Origin: Bacteroidota bacterium
Lineage (GTDB): Bacteria; Bacteroidota; Ignavibacteria; Ignavibacteriales; Melioribacteraceae
Length of the DNA: 64,000 nucleotides
Direction of reading: 5' to 3'
NCBI GenBank assembly: GCA_021824635.1
Contig: JAKAKD010000068.1
Coordinates: 1-64,000 of the forward strand
Within the stretch, counting starts at the first letter, position 1. Each line of letters opens with the position of its first letter. The notes beneath the pieces were generated by a model, which saw nothing but the letters and a program-made list of their open reading frames with translations, had not been told where the DNA came from and searched no databases. Both the position numbers and the translations under genes were made by a program. Shown in pieces: positions 18,054 to 28,571 of the stretch.

Positions 18054-18833
18054 TTGGCAGAACAAGAAGAAAAATTATTTTCTGAATCTGATCCATCTGG
18101 AGATGAAGAAAAATCAAAAGGTGAAGTCGAAATGACTTTTCTCGATCACCTTGAAGAATTGAGGTGGAGAATTATTTATTCTGTTATCGGAATTCTGATT
18201 GGAACGGCAATAGCTATTTACTTCAGCGATTTCTTCGTTGATAAAGTCCTTTTAGTTCCCGCTAAGACTGCAAATTTTAAATTGCAGAACTTACGACCGT
18301 TTGGTCAACTGTTTCTCTATTTTCAGACTGCAATGGTTATCGGATTGATAATCAGTTTTCCCAATGTCATTTATCAGCTATGGAAATTCATTGCACCCGC
18401 TTTAAGACAGAAAGAAAAAAAATATATAAAATGGATTGTTCTCTTCACTACTTTCTGTTTTATCTGCGGTGTTGTATTCGGATATTTTTTAATGCTGCCG
18501 CTTACACTAAAATTTGCAGCGGGATTCGGCACTCAAGCCATTGCCAATAATTTTGCATTGGATGAATATATATCAATCGTTCTCAGTATCATTTTGGGCG
18601 CCGGTTTAGTTTTTGAATTGCCTATGCTTTCATTTTTTCTCTCCAAAATTGGAATTCTAACTCCAAAGTTGATGAAAAAATACCGTCGTCATTCAATTGT
18701 TATTATAATGATTCTTGCCGCGTTTTTATCACCGGGAACAGATCCGGTTTCTCAAGTAGTGCTTGCCGTTCCGTTGGTTTTCTTATACGAAATAAGTATT
18801 ATTGTTTCGAAAATATTTCAAAAGAAACCTTGA
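18054..18833 (+). CDS. tatC: Sec-independent protein translocase subunit
   Basis: A 259-residue inner-membrane protein with six predicted helices and the cytosolic signature MTFLDHLEELRWRI near residue 25. TatC recognises twin-arginine signal peptides of folded proteins; the ActB protein at 20875 carries such a signal. It has an acidic N-terminal extension. The start is TTG at 18054; no closer ATG gives the complete first segment, and an internal ATG before TFLDH would cut the extension. No tatA/tatB is adjacent. Confidence 0.93.
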   Translation: MAEQEEKLFSESDPSGDEEKSKGEVEMTFLDHLEELRWRIIYSVIGILIGTAIAIYFSDFFVDKVLLVPAKTANFKLQNLRPFGQLFLYFQTAMVIGLIISFPNVIYQLWKFIAPALRQKEKKYIKWIVLFTTFCFICGVVFGYFLMLPLTLKFAAGFGTQAIANNFALDEYISIVLSIILGAGLVFELPMLSFFLSKIGILTPKLMKKYRRHSIVIIMILAAFLSPGTDPVSQVVLAVPLVFLYEISIIVSKIFQKKP

Positions 18834-19810
18834 CGAACAAATCTCTCTCTGAAATAAATCATACGATTGAAAATGAGCTTAAGGAATTTAATAAGCTCTT
18901 CAGTCAAGCTTTAAAATCGAAAGTTGCTCTTCTTGAACTTATCACTCGTTATCTCCATAGACAAAAAGGAAAGAAGATTCGTCCTCTTCTTGTTTTGCTC
19001 TCAAGTAATGTTTGCGGCGGAATTAAAGAACGCAGTTACCGCGGAGCTGCTTTAGTAGAAATGCTTCATACTGCCACTCTTGTTCATGATGATGTTGTTG
19101 ATAATGCGGAAACCCGCCGTAGTTTTCCGTCTATTAATGCAGTTTGGAAAAATAAAATTGCAGTACTAATGGGAGATTATCTTCTTTCGCGCGGCTTAAT
19201 GCTTGCCGTTGACGGCAACGATTTTGATTTCCTTCGTGTCATAACCAACACAGTAAAACGGATGTCGGAAGGGGAACTTCTGCAAATAAATAAAACCAGA
19301 AAACTAAACATTGATGAAGAAACATATTTTAGAATAATCTCGGATAAAACAGCATCATTGCTTTCAACTTGTTGCGAGATTGGTGCCAGAGCATCTACCG
19401 AAGAGATGGAAAAAATTTATGCAATGAGAGATTTTGGTGAGAACCTAGGTATTGCTTTTCAAATCCGCGATGATATTCTTGATTACATCGGCACAAAAAA
19501 AATATTTGGTAAACCTCTCGGGGGAGATATAAAAGAAAAAAAAATCACACTTCCTTTAATCTACGCACTTAAACAATCTCCAAAAGAAGAGAATAAAAAA
19601 ATTATCAGGCTGATTAAAAACGGCGCAAAAAAATCTGATGTTGATGAAGTTATTTCATTCGTTAAGAAATATGACGGAATCAGTTATGCAGATAAAGTAG
19701 CTGCTGAATACACAAATAGAGCGTTAAACAGTCTAAAAATATTTGATGAATCTGAATCGCGAAATGCTCTTGAATCATTGGTAAGTTTTGTGGTCGAAAG
19801 AATAAATTAA
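18830..19810 (+). CDS. Trans-polyprenyl diphosphate synthase
   Basis: A 326-residue all-helical prenyltransferase with the first Asp-rich motif in LVHDDVVDNAETRRS and the second in QIRDDILDYIG. The GGKKIRP-type motif appears as RQKGKKIRPLLVLL. The residues before the first Asp motif (MLHTATLVHDD) are small or medium, as in long-chain enzymes such as octaprenyl or heptaprenyl diphosphate synthases, so a quinone side-chain role fits the respiratory genes that follow. Exact chain length cannot be read. It begins at TTG overlapping the tatC stop (TTGA). Confidence 0.9.
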   Translation: MTNKSLSEINHTIENELKEFNKLFSQALKSKVALLELITRYLHRQKGKKIRPLLVLLSSNVCGGIKERSYRGAALVEMLHTATLVHDDVVDNAETRRSFPSINAVWKNKIAVLMGDYLLSRGLMLAVDGNDFDFLRVITNTVKRMSEGELLQINKTRKLNIDEETYFRIISDKTASLLSTCCEIGARASTEEMEKIYAMRDFGENLGIAFQIRDDILDYIGTKKIFGKPLGGDIKEKKITLPLIYALKQSPKEENKKIIRLIKNGAKKSDVDEVISFVKKYDGISYADKVAAEYTNRALNSLKIFDESESRNALESLVSFVVERIN

Positions 19811-19949
19811 TCTTCCAAACATCCCATCTTGAAGAATATAAATCTACTTTCGGAAGTTCTCTGAAAAAATCATTTTGTTATCTTCTAAGTCCTGAAAAAA
19901 TATTACTGTATACATAATTCTTATTGTGGATAGAATAATCCTATGAAAT

Positions 19950-19979
19950 TTGGATTTTATATTTCCTTTATTATCTTTG
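19950..19979 (+). promoter_or_regulatory. Predicted promoter of the act-cox respiratory operon
   Basis: TTG at 19950-19952, a 19-base spacer and TATCTTTG at 19972-19979 match the Bacteroidota -33/-7 consensus exactly. It would give an untranslated leader of about 120 bases before actA, in an otherwise gene-free 299-base spacer. Confidence 0.5.
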
Positions 19980-20109
19980 TTCACTGTTTTTTTGATAAGT
20001 GTACATCTTATCCTTTTCAATTATCCAACACTTTTCGCTTGGATAAAAATTTATTAATATTTATATACAACAATAATTAACAAGAACTGATTCTATTTAC
20101 AGGAATTAA

Positions 20110-20679
20110 ATGAAGAGAACGGTACTGGATTATGCCTTAAAAATTCGTCTACCTTTAACATTATTTGTTATAGTGCTCTCGTTTGTATTAACCTTTTATA
20201 TTTCCCGTCCTGAAAGAGACAGCGTTGGTTATGCGCCGGAACAGCCAATAAAATTTTCGCATAAGCTTCATGCAGGGCAAATGGCTATTGATTGCCAGTA
20301 CTGTCATATTGGTGTTACAAAAGAACGCCATGCAATAATTCCATCTGTAAATATTTGTATGAACTGCCATACCGTTTCCCGCAAAGACAAACCGGAAATA
20401 ATCAAGCTCACTCGTTACTATGAAACGGGAACTCCAATTCCTTGGAAACGTGTTCACAAAATACCTGAGTATGCTTACTTCAATCACAGCGTGCATGTTA
20501 ATAAACAAATTGATTGCGCAAGCTGTCACGGTGATGTAAAAGAGATGGAAGTTATTAAAGAAGTGAAACCGTTTACGATGACTGCGTGTTTAGATTGTCA
20601 CAGAAACCCGAAAGCTGAATTACCATATCTGCAAAAAGTTAATATTGGTCCTGAAAATTGTTCGGCTTGCCATCGTTAA
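20110..20679 (+). CDS. actA: Alternative complex III subunit ActA, pentaheme cytochrome c
   Basis: A 189-residue protein with one N-terminal membrane helix (about 14-31) and five CXXCH haem-binding motifs at 62, 83, 136, 160 and 184 in a periplasmic domain. Five haems and position ahead of actB match ActA of alternative complex III, the quinol:cytochrome c (or direct oxidase) reductase that replaces bc1. Haem-ligand His residues in FSHKLH and FNHSVH precede the motifs, as in cytochrome c7-type folds. It begins the respiratory operon. Confidence 0.93.
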   Translation: MKRTVLDYALKIRLPLTLFVIVLSFVLTFYISRPERDSVGYAPEQPIKFSHKLHAGQMAIDCQYCHIGVTKERHAIIPSVNICMNCHTVSRKDKPEIIKLTRYYETGTPIPWKRVHKIPEYAYFNHSVHVNKQIDCASCHGDVKEMEVIKEVKPFTMTACLDCHRNPKAELPYLQKVNIGPENCSACHR

Positions 20680-20695
20680 AAGATTAGAGGTGAAG

Positions 20696-20872
20696 ATGGA
20701 AAATATGAATAGAAATAAATTTTTTACAACTCTTGGTAAGAGTACTTTGATGTTAGCACTTGCTTCGGCTTTACCTGTCAATTTATTTTCAAAATTATCT
20801 AGAGTCTCTATAGAAAAGAAAATTAAAATCGTTATTCATCCTTCTTCAGTTAAAAGAAATAATAAGGTTTAA
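20696..20872 (+). CDS. Small 58-residue basic protein with Tat-leader-like N-terminus, unknown
   Basis: A short frame between actA and actB with a good ribosome site (AGAGGTGAAG) before ATG 20696. The first 30 residues look like a twin-arginine leader (NRNKFFTTLGKS then a hydrophobic run to NLFSK), but the RR pair reads RN. The rest is a basic tail ending in VKRNNKV. It starts 16 bases after actA and ends 2 bases before actB, so it is well placed to be translated with the complex. It could be an assembly helper, a minor subunit or a signal-peptide remnant; nothing shows which. Confidence 0.55.
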   Translation: MENMNRNKFFTTLGKSTLMLALASALPVNLFSKLSRVSIEKKIKIVIHPSSVKRNNKV

Positions 20873-20874
20873 AA

Positions 20875-23800
20875 ATGAGTGATTCTTTGAATTCGTCAGA
20901 TAAAAAAGAATTGTGGAAAAGTTTGCAAGATTATAATAACGATCCGGAATCTCTGAAATTAAAACACAACGAATTTTTAGATGAAGTAACGGAAAAATTC
21001 GATCCCGAAAAAATATCCGGAATTTCTCGTAGAAAATTTTTAGCCCTTCTTTCTGCGTCTGCTGCTCTTACAGCAACTGCATGTACAGATTACCGCGATA
21101 AAGGCGAGATTATTCCTTACAACAAACGTCCTGAAGAAGTTTTTCCTGGTATTGCAAACTACTATGCTTCAACATGCAACGGGTGCGGACAAGCATGCGG
21201 CATATTGATAAAAACACGCGAAGGAAGACCAATAAAAATAGACGGCAATCCCGATCACCCGATTAATAAAGGAAAGATTTGCGCTAAAGGTCAGGCAAGC
21301 ATTCTAGATTTGTATGATCCGGAAAGATTGCATGATCCTTTATATAATAAAAATGTTATTAGCTGGAAAAAGTTGGATGATGAAATAATCTCTTCGTTGA
21401 AACAAACAACTAGTAACGGAAACGAAATTGCAATTGTTACCGGATTAATTTCTTCTCCAACAACTAAAAAAGTATTAGATGATTTTGTTGTAAAATACCC
21501 GAACACAAAAATTTATTCACATACACTTCTAAACGATGAGCAGAGAAGAAATGCTTGGTATGAATGTTACGGTACTTATGATTATCCGGCAGTAAAATTT
21601 GATGAAGCAAATATTATTCTTGCTCTTGACGCTGACTTTCTTGGTAATGAAGGAAGTTCTATTGAGAATATGAGAAAGTTTGCAGCTAAAAGGGAAGTGG
21701 TTGGTAAAACTGATTTTAACCGACTCTATGTTGCAGAAGGAAGAATGAGCGCAACGGGAATGATGGCGGATTACCGTATTAGTCTTTCTCCCACAAAGCA
21801 ATATCAATTTGTAACTGCTTTGATAAATGAATTGACAAAAAACGGGTCTGCATTTTCCTTAGATGCGGCAGCAAAATCTAAAATTGAAAAATTCCAATTC
21901 CCGGAGCTGAACTCAAATGAAAAAGAAAAAATTTCTCATTTGATTAAAGATTTGAATGCCAATAGAGGTAAAGCTGTAATTTACGCCGGCGACACACTTC
22001 CGAAAGAAGTTCACATTGCTGTTAATTTATTGAATGAAGTGCTCGGAAATATGGATATTTATGACTATTCATCTACTTCAAAATCGTTAGTAAAACAATC
22101 TACACAACAGGAAATTTCACAGCTTGTTGATTCAATGAAGAATGGAAAAGTCGGTGTTCTGATTCAGTTTGATTGCAATCCGGTTTTTTCATTACCGGAA
22201 GATTATGGATATTCATCCGCACTCAAAAATGTAAAAACTGTTGTCACTCTAACCGAGGCTGAGAATGAATCTTCGGCAGCGGGGAATTATACTCTGCCGA
22301 TAAATCATCCATTTGAATCTTGGGGTGACGCAAATGTTAGAAGCGGAGTTTACAGCTTACAGCAACCGGTAATATCGCCGATCTTTAACACACGGCAAAA
22401 AGAAGCGATACTTCTGACTTGGCTCTCCGGCGATTCCAATTCTTACAAAGAAGATACTTATCATCAGTATTTGATGAATAATTTCAATGCGACAATCTAT
22501 ACTAAGAAAAATCCTCTTTCGGATGCAAAAGAATTTTGGTACTCGGCTCTACATGACGGAGTAGTTTTATTCAATGAATCATCGCAGCATTCTAAATTCA
22601 ATTTGGCTGCTTTTTCAGATTCGAAAGAAATTAACCAGGTAAACGATTTCACTGTTCATCTGACTGAAAGTTATTTTATCGGTGATGGAAAATTCTCTAA
22701 CAATGGCTGGCTGCAAGAAACACCTCACCCGGTCTCAAAAGTTACTTGGGATAATTACGCGTCAGTCTCGCCAAACCTCGCAAAGCAACTTTTGGTCGAG
22801 ATGAATGATCTGGTCGAAATTAAAGTGAATGGAAAAAGTTTAACTCTGCCTGTTCTAGTTCAGCCCGGTGCGGAGAATAATACTATCAACATTGAATTTG
22901 GATACGGCAGAACTGTTGTTGGCGTTGTAGGTAAAGACGTTGGATTCAATGCTATTACGTTAATGTCTAAAAATTATTCTTCTTCACCTTTCATTTACGA
23001 AAACGTATCAATTAAAAAAGTCAGCGGAACGCATAAACTTGCATCAACTCAAGAACATCATTCACTTGATGATACATTCGTAAAAGATATTCACCGCAAA
23101 AGAAAAATTATTCAAGAAGGTACAGTTGAAAAGTATAAGAAGGAACCGAACTTTCTTCATGAAGAGAAAGAAAAACTTTTCAGTATTACTACTGAGTATC
23201 AATACACCGGACATAAATGGGCGATGGCGATTGATCTTAACAAATGTACTAGCTGCGGCGGATGTGTAACCGCTTGTAACGTTGAAAACAACGTTCCGGT
23301 TGTTGGTAAAGATCAAGTTCTTAATGGTCGTGAGATGCAGTGGATGAGAATTGATCGTTATTATTCCGGTACTCCCGATGATCCGATTGCAAGCAATCAG
23401 CCGATGCTTTGCCAGCATTGCGATAACGCGCCATGCGAAAATGTTTGTCCGGTGAACGCTACTAATCACAGTCCCGACGGACTGAACCAAATGGTTTATA
23501 ACCGTTGTGTTGGAACACGTTATTGTTCCAACAACTGTCCTTATAAAGTCAGAAGATTTAATTTCTTCAATTTCCGCGATCATTTTGCTGACGCTTATTA
23601 TGAAAACGATTTAACTTCTCTTGTTCATAATCCTGAAGTTACAGTCCGTTCGCGCGGTGTGATGGAGAAATGTACATTCTGTGTTCAAAGAATTATGGAA
23701 GCCCGTTCCAATGCGATTCGTGATGGAAAAGAATTAAAAGGAACTGATGTTGTCACTGCATGCCAGCAGGCATGTCCAACAACAGCAATTACATTTGGTG

Positions 23801-23940
23801 ATGCTAACGATCCGGATTCGCCGATTGCAAAACTTAGAGATCACAATCTGTCTTATCATGTTTTAGAAGAGCTGAACGTTAAACCGAACGTAACATATAT
23901 TGCCAAACTTCGAAATACTCATTCGCAGGAGATACTGTGA
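20875..23940 (+). CDS. actB: Alternative complex III subunit ActB, iron-sulfur/molybdopterin-like subunit
   Basis: A 1021-residue fusion of a molybdopterin-oxidoreductase-like domain and a C-terminal ferredoxin-like domain. An internal Tat signal ([11 protein letters not shown] at 52-53) sits about 50 residues in, the variant typical of ActB, followed by Cys 70. The first cluster motif is CNGCGQACG with Cys 136. The C-terminal half has [44 protein letters not shown] and CQQACP, enough for several 4Fe-4S/3Fe-4S clusters. In known ACIII, the first domain lacks Mo cofactor and the clusters relay electrons from quinol to ActA haems. It overlaps actC by four bases (GTGA). Confidence 0.95.
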   Translation: MSDSLNSSDKKELWKSLQDYNNDPESLKLKHNEFLDEVTEKFDPEKISGISRRKFLALLSASAALTATACTDYRDKGEIIPYNKRPEEVFPGIANYYASTCNGCGQACGILIKTREGRPIKIDGNPDHPINKGKICAKGQASILDLYDPERLHDPLYNKNVISWKKLDDEIISSLKQTTSNGNEIAIVTGLISSPTTKKVLDDFVVKYPNTKIYSHTLLNDEQRRNAWYECYGTYDYPAVKFDEANIILALDADFLGNEGSSIENMRKFAAKREVVGKTDFNRLYVAEGRMSATGMMADYRISLSPTKQYQFVTALINELTKNGSAFSLDAAAKSKIEKFQFPELNSNEKEKISHLIKDLNANRGKAVIYAGDTLPKEVHIAVNLLNEVLGNMDIYDYSSTSKSLVKQSTQQEISQLVDSMKNGKVGVLIQFDCNPVFSLPEDYGYSSALKNVKTVVTLTEAENESSAAGNYTLPINHPFESWGDANVRSGVYSLQQPVISPIFNTRQKEAILLTWLSGDSNSYKEDTYHQYLMNNFNATIYTKKNPLSDAKEFWYSALHDGVVLFNESSQHSKFNLAAFSDSKEINQVNDFTVHLTESYFIGDGKFSNNGWLQETPHPVSKVTWDNYASVSPNLAKQLLVEMNDLVEIKVNGKSLTLPVLVQPGAENNTINIEFGYGRTVVGVVGKDVGFNAITLMSKNYSSSPFIYENVSIKKVSGTHKLASTQEHHSLDDTFVKDIHRKRKIIQEGTVEKYKKEPNFLHEEKEKLFSITTEYQYTGHKWAMAIDLNKCTSCGGCVTACNVENNVPVVGKDQVLNGREMQWMRIDRYYSGTPDDPIASNQPMLCQHCDNAPCENVCPVNATNHSPDGLNQMVYNRCVGTRYCSNNCPYKVRRFNFFNFRDHFADAYYENDLTSLVHNPEVTVRSRGVMEKCTFCVQRIMEARSNAIRDGKELKGTDVVTACQQACPTTAITFGDANDPDSPIAKLRDHNLSYHVLEELNVKPNVTYIAKLRNTHSQEIL

Positions 23941-25304
23941 GTACTGTAGATTATACAAGAGAATTATCAGTATTAGATACAAAACCGGCTTTACGCGAAC
24001 TTGACGACTTGATATCCAAGCCGCTTGAAACCAAACCGAACAAAAAATTCTACATCGCGCTGTCAATTACTCTTTCGATGTTAAGTCTATTGGTGATTGG
24101 TCTCGGTTTAACATTCTATTATGGTATTGGAATGTGGGGCAATAACAATCCCGTAGGTTGGGCATTTGATATTGTCAATTTCGTCTTTTGGGTTGGTATT
24201 GGTCATGCGGGAACCTTGATCTCAGCAATATTATTTTTATTCAGACAGAAATGGCGGACTGGAATTGCACGCTTTGCAGAAGGAATGACGATCTTTGCTG
24301 TAATGACTGCTGGATTGTTTCCGTTGATTCATGTTGGACGTCCATGGCTAGCCGGTTATCTTTTCCCTTATCCAAATCAACATTCAGTTTGGGTGAACTT
24401 TACCTCTCCTTTATTGTGGGATGTGTTTGCTGTTTCAACTTACTTGACTGTTTCGTTGATCTTTTGGTATGTTGGATTAATTCCCGACCTTGCAACTTTA
24501 CGCGAGAAGACTACTAACAAAATTAAAAAAGTAATCTACTCAACATTCAGTTTGGGATGGAGATTTTCAAACCGGCATTGGCAGAATTACGAAATGGTTT
24601 ATCTGATACTTGCCGGATTTGCAACGCCGCTTGTACTTTCTGTTCACACAATTGTCAGTTTCGATTTCGCAGTTTCAATTATACCCGGATGGCACACAAC
24701 TATTTTCCCTCCATACTTTGTGGCTGGCGCTGTCTTTTCGGGATTTGCGATGGTACAGAATGTTTTAATAATTGTAAGAAAAATTTTCAATTATGAACAT
24801 ATCATCACACTCGATACTCTTGAGAAGATGAATAAAATAATGCTTCTTACAGGTTCAATGGTTGGTTATGCATACGCGATGGAATTTTTTATCGCTTGGT
24901 ATAGCGGAATGGAAATGGAACGATTTACATTTTTGAATCGAGCTCTTGGTCCGTATGCTTGGGCTTACTGGATTATGATAACATGCAATGTTGTATCGCC
25001 ACAGCTTTTCTGGTTCAAAAAAATCCGAAGAACTATTCCGGTAATGTTTGTGATTGCAATTTTTGTCAACATAGGAATGTGGTTTGAAAGATTTGTGATT
25101 ATAGTAACGTCACTATCGCGGGATTTTTTACCTTCAAGTTGGGCATATTATAAACCTACTTATGTGGATGCGATGATCTTAATCGGAAGTTTTGGATTCT
25201 TTTTCACTTGGATTTTGCTCTTTGCAAAAGCTTTGCCTGTAGTTTCAATGGCAGAGGTAAAAGCGGTTGTAGAAGGTGCTCAACCTTCTCATAAGGAACA
25301 TTAA
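23937..25304 (+). CDS. actC: Alternative complex III subunit ActC (NrfD/PsrC family)
   Basis: A 455-residue integral membrane protein with about ten helices, belonging to the NrfD-like family. In ACIII, ActC carries the quinol-binding site facing ActB. Visible landmarks are [20 protein letters not shown], a conserved GHAGT loop, and [17 protein letters not shown], a conserved HxGRPW segment. The start is GTG overlapping the actB stop; the stop overlaps the next ATG by one base. The N-terminal 45 residues are soluble and cytosolic. Confidence 0.94.
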   Translation: MSTVDYTRELSVLDTKPALRELDDLISKPLETKPNKKFYIALSITLSMLSLLVIGLGLTFYYGIGMWGNNNPVGWAFDIVNFVFWVGIGHAGTLISAILFLFRQKWRTGIARFAEGMTIFAVMTAGLFPLIHVGRPWLAGYLFPYPNQHSVWVNFTSPLLWDVFAVSTYLTVSLIFWYVGLIPDLATLREKTTNKIKKVIYSTFSLGWRFSNRHWQNYEMVYLILAGFATPLVLSVHTIVSFDFAVSIIPGWHTTIFPPYFVAGAVFSGFAMVQNVLIIVRKIFNYEHIITLDTLEKMNKIMLLTGSMVGYAYAMEFFIAWYSGMEMERFTFLNRALGPYAWAYWIMITCNVVSPQLFWFKKIRRTIPVMFVIAIFVNIGMWFERFVIIVTSLSRDFLPSSWAYYKPTYVDAMILIGSFGFFFTWILLFAKALPVVSMAEVKAVVEGAQPSHKEH

Positions 25305-26446
25305 TGATGAGCGAAAAAATCTTATATAGCTTCACTGCAATTTTTGATTCACCAGACGAAGTCTCTCATGCAACTGAAAAAGTAGTTGAGCAGGGCTACA
25401 CTAAATTTGATGTTCATTCTCCATATCCACTGCATGGAATGGACGATGCAATGAAACTTCCGCCATCGAAACTTGGCTATGTTGCTTTAGTGTTTGGTCT
25501 ATCTGGTATGGTTGCGGCATTACTGACTATGTGGTGGATTTCAGCGGTAGATTATCCTATTGTAATCGGCGGTAAACCGTTATTTTCTTTCCCGGCATAT
25601 ATTCCCATTGTATTCGAGATTACTGTTCTATCAGCATCCATTGCAACTGTATTAGCAATGTTGTTTGTCTTTTTCAAATTACCTAATAATTCTCACCCGC
25701 TGCATGGTACGGAATACATGAAAAAAGTTTCTTCTGATAAATACGGAATTAGTATTCAAGCAGAAGATCCAAAGTTTGATGAAGCATCGGTTAGAAAATT
25801 ATTCGAATCTCTTCAAGCAAGAGAAATTTATTCTATTTATTGGGACAACGAAGAGTTAACACATAAGCACAAAATACTCGAACCAAAATTTTTAACATTC
25901 CTTTTTGTTGTTGCAATCATTTCATCCGGAACGGCTTATTTCACATTGAACAAATTGATGTATATGATTCCATTCAATTGGATGATGGATCAACCGAAGC
26001 AAAGTGCGCAGCAGAAGAGTTTAGTCTTTTCTGATGGTTTTGGAATGCGTCAGCCTGTTGCAGGAACCGTTGCTCGCGGTTACATGCCGTATGAATTCAA
26101 AGGGAAGCCTGATGTTGCAGGAGAAAAATTGATTAACCCAATTCCTATCTCAATAGAATCATTAAAGCTTGGTCAGGTAAAGTTTGATATCTACTGTAGC
26201 CCGTGTCACGGATATCATGCAGAAGGCAATAGCAGATTAAGAGGACAATTCCCAAATCCGCCAAGTCTGCATTCAGAAAAAGTTAGAAACTGGAGTGATG
26301 GAAGAATTTTTGCCGTTCTTACAGAAGGTCAAAATATTATGCCTTCTTATGCAACACAACTTTCAGTTGACGAAAGATGGGCAGTGATAAATTATTTGCG
26401 GGTATTACAAAGAGCACTCGATGCTAAGGAGACTGATCTACAATGA
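25304..26446 (+). CDS. actDE: Fused alternative complex III subunits ActD (DUF3341) and ActE (monohaem cytochrome c)
   Basis: A 380-residue protein joining two subunits that are usually separate. Residues 1-185 are ActD/DUF3341: a soluble N-terminus, helices near 57-79 and 98-124, then a ferredoxin-like tail. A third helix (about 195-222) leads into a periplasmic cytochrome c domain with CSPCHG at 298 and a Met ligand in IMPSY near 346, corresponding to ActE. No stop or frameshift separates the parts. The linker helix replaces the lipid anchor that ActE has in characterised complexes (established for Flavobacterium johnsoniae). It starts with ATGATG at 25304; the second ATG is an alternative. 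Confidence 0.92.
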   Translation: MMSEKILYSFTAIFDSPDEVSHATEKVVEQGYTKFDVHSPYPLHGMDDAMKLPPSKLGYVALVFGLSGMVAALLTMWWISAVDYPIVIGGKPLFSFPAYIPIVFEITVLSASIATVLAMLFVFFKLPNNSHPLHGTEYMKKVSSDKYGISIQAEDPKFDEASVRKLFESLQAREIYSIYWDNEELTHKHKILEPKFLTFLFVVAIISSGTAYFTLNKLMYMIPFNWMMDQPKQSAQQKSLVFSDGFGMRQPVAGTVARGYMPYEFKGKPDVAGEKLINPIPISIESLKLGQVKFDIYCSPCHGYHAEGNSRLRGQFPNPPSLHSEKVRNWSDGRIFAVLTEGQNIMPSYATQLSVDERWAVINYLRVLQRALDAKETDLQ

Positions 26447-27621
26447 GTTCTTCTACTGTTGAATATCAAAAGAAAGAATTGCCTGCTAAAGTTAAAACGG
26501 TTGGTATGACTTTATTGTTGGTGGGATTGATCATAGTTGTTCTTGGTTACATTGTAAATCCAACAAGAACTGCTTATAACAATATTATAGGATTTACTTT
26601 CCTGGCAAGTATAGGAGTCGGTTCACTCTTTTTTGTTGCTATTGAATATTTGGCAGGCGCTGTTTGGAGTGCACCTTTTAGAAGAGTAGGAGAATTTCTT
26701 TCATCACTGATAATAATTCTTCCGCTTCTTTTCATTCCGCTTTTGTTGAACATGAACAATGTTTTCCATTGGACTCATCCCGCACCGGCCGATAAAATAT
26801 TAGTAGAAAAAGCGCCATATCTTAATGTTAATTTTTTCATTATAAGAGTTGTTGTTTTTTGGCTACTGTGGCTGGCGTTTTATTATTTCATTACCAAAAA
26901 TTCCCGTAAACAAGATCAAACAAAAGATCAGCTCCTTACAAAAAAGAATATAAAAATTTCAGCACTCTTCATGCCGGTCTTTGCACTAACAATTTCATTT
27001 ACGGCAATTGATTGGCTGATGAGTCTTGCGCCTCATTGGTTCTCTACAATATTTGGTGTTTACTATTTCTCCGGAACCGTTCTAGCCGCTCTTGCAGCAG
27101 CAACAATATTTATAATTCCTCTTAGCGAAAAAGGTTATTTGGTAAAAGGAATTCATACAGATAGTTACTACAGTCTTGGAGCGCTTCTCTTTGCGTTCAC
27201 AAATTTCTGGGCATACATTGCTTTCAGTCAGTTCTTATTAATTTGGTATGCAAATCTTCCCGAAGAGACTATTTGGTTCTTAGCTCGTTGGGAAGGGAAT
27301 TGGAAATTTGTAACAATTGGATTGTTGGTGTTTCGTTTTTTGATCCCTTATGTTGGACTTCTCTCTCAGCCATCAAAGATGAATCCCAAAAGATTAATTA
27401 TTATGGCGAGTGTTATTCTATTTGCTCATTATTTTGATTTGTACTGGCTGACTGCACCTAATTTCAGCAAAGGAGAGGTAACATTCGGATGGATTGAACT
27501 CGGTTTTCCAATTATGATTGCCGGTTTGATCATTCTAGTTTTTATATATAAAACGAAGAAAGAAAATCTTGTTCCTATTGGAGACCCAAAACTTAAACGT
27601 GGAATTGATTTCAGATTATAA
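26443..27621 (+). CDS. actF: Alternative complex III subunit ActF (NrfD-like membrane subunit)
   Basis: A 392-residue polytopic protein with about ten helices, a shorter relative of ActC. Landmarks are SIGVGSLFFVAIEYLAGAVWSAPFRR and ISFTAIDWLMSLAPHWFSTIFGVYYF (each cited in part), the latter typical of the ActF/quinol oxidoreductase family. In ACIII structures ActF pairs with ActC in the membrane and has a putative proton path. It overlaps the actDE stop by 4 bases and completes the act gene set A-B-C-DE-F. Confidence 0.93.
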   Translation: MSSSTVEYQKKELPAKVKTVGMTLLLVGLIIVVLGYIVNPTRTAYNNIIGFTFLASIGVGSLFFVAIEYLAGAVWSAPFRRVGEFLSSLIIILPLLFIPLLLNMNNVFHWTHPAPADKILVEKAPYLNVNFFIIRVVVFWLLWLAFYYFITKNSRKQDQTKDQLLTKKNIKISALFMPVFALTISFTAIDWLMSLAPHWFSTIFGVYYFSGTVLAALAAATIFIIPLSEKGYLVKGIHTDSYYSLGALLFAFTNFWAYIAFSQFLLIWYANLPEETIWFLARWEGNWKFVTIGLLVFRFLIPYVGLLSQPSKMNPKRLIIMASVILFAHYFDLYWLTAPNFSKGEVTFGWIELGFPIMIAGLIILVFIYKTKKENLVPIGDPKLKRGIDFRL

Positions 27622-27633
27622 TCTTAAAACAAA

Positions 27634-28563
27634 ATGAACTCATACAAAAAACCTGAAGATGAAATAAAGTTTAGAGAATTGTTAAAGAACCCAATTCGTT
27701 TATTTGGATGGGTATTCCCATTCTTCTTGCTTCTAATTCTTGCACTTGGAATTTACTTTGTTAAACATTTGAGTGACATTTCATTCAATATCCAGACAGT
27801 TGATGTACCCGACTCAACCTTTATTAAGAAAGATATTGAAATGAAAAGGGGAGGCGTAATGGCTTCCGTAAATCTTGAACTAGTAAAATCTCCTACGCCG
27901 GAATTCATAGAAAAAGGGAAAGAGATTTACAACGCGAATTGTAAATCATGCCATGGCGATAATGGAATGGGAGATGGAGCCGCGGCTGTTGCATTAGTAA
28001 AAAAGCCAAGAAATTTTCATTCTACAGATGGCTGGACTAACGGACGCAATATAGACGAGATGTTCAAAACTTTGCAGGAAGGAATTACTAAAAATGGAAT
28101 GGCGGCTTATGAATACATTCCGGCGTCAGACAGATTTGCGGTGATTTCATTCATAAGAACATTGGCAAAATTTCCACCGGCTACGGATGACCAATTAAAA
28201 GATTTGGATGCTCTCTATAAGTTATCATCGGGTGCAACCATCCCTAATACGATACCTGTGATAACTGCAGAAAATAAATTAGTAGAAGAATCAACTTCTC
28301 TGAACGATTTACTATTACGTTCTGAAAGTAAAGTCTTTACTACTCAAGGAAATCCCGGAGCAGATTTATTGAAAAAATCTTCCATTGATTACAAAAAAAT
28401 ATTTTATACGTTTATTAGATCGAATGAAAGTGTGACTATAGAAAAATATGTTACCGCTGTTTTAGCTAATCCAATTAGTTCAGGATATAAACCAACTGTT
28501 GCACAACTATCTAAAGAAGAATGGAAACAATTATACGATTATTTGAAAACAGTAACGATGTAA
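27634..28563 (+). CDS. Membrane-anchored monohaem cytochrome c
   Basis: A 309-residue protein with one helix near 22-44 and a periplasmic domain carrying one haem site, CKSCHGDNGMGDG at 103-107, followed by a Met-rich NGMAAYEY region that may supply the axial ligand. The C-terminal 110 residues have no haem motif and are of unknown fold. Location between actF and the Sco/oxidase genes suggests electron transfer from ACIII to the oxidase, or a structural link between them. It is not ActE, whose domain is fused to ActD upstream. Confidence 0.85.
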   Translation: MNSYKKPEDEIKFRELLKNPIRLFGWVFPFFLLLILALGIYFVKHLSDISFNIQTVDVPDSTFIKKDIEMKRGGVMASVNLELVKSPTPEFIEKGKEIYNANCKSCHGDNGMGDGAAAVALVKKPRNFHSTDGWTNGRNIDEMFKTLQEGITKNGMAAYEYIPASDRFAVISFIRTLAKFPPATDDQLKDLDALYKLSSGATIPNTIPVITAENKLVEESTSLNDLLLRSESKVFTTQGNPGADLLKKSSIDYKKIFYTFIRSNESVTIEKYVTAVLANPISSGYKPTVAQLSKEEWKQLYDYLKTVTM

Positions 28564-28571
28564 GATCATAT

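Noticed and set aside
23062-23583. A 173-codon open frame on the minus strand inside actB
   Set aside because: It lies wholly antisense to the conserved iron-sulfur domain; its composition follows the reversed codons of actB and no ribosome site is visible.
28521-28571. An extended N-terminus for the Sco protein starting at 28521
   Set aside because: It lies inside the preceding cytochrome gene and would bury the signal peptide behind 17 charged residues.
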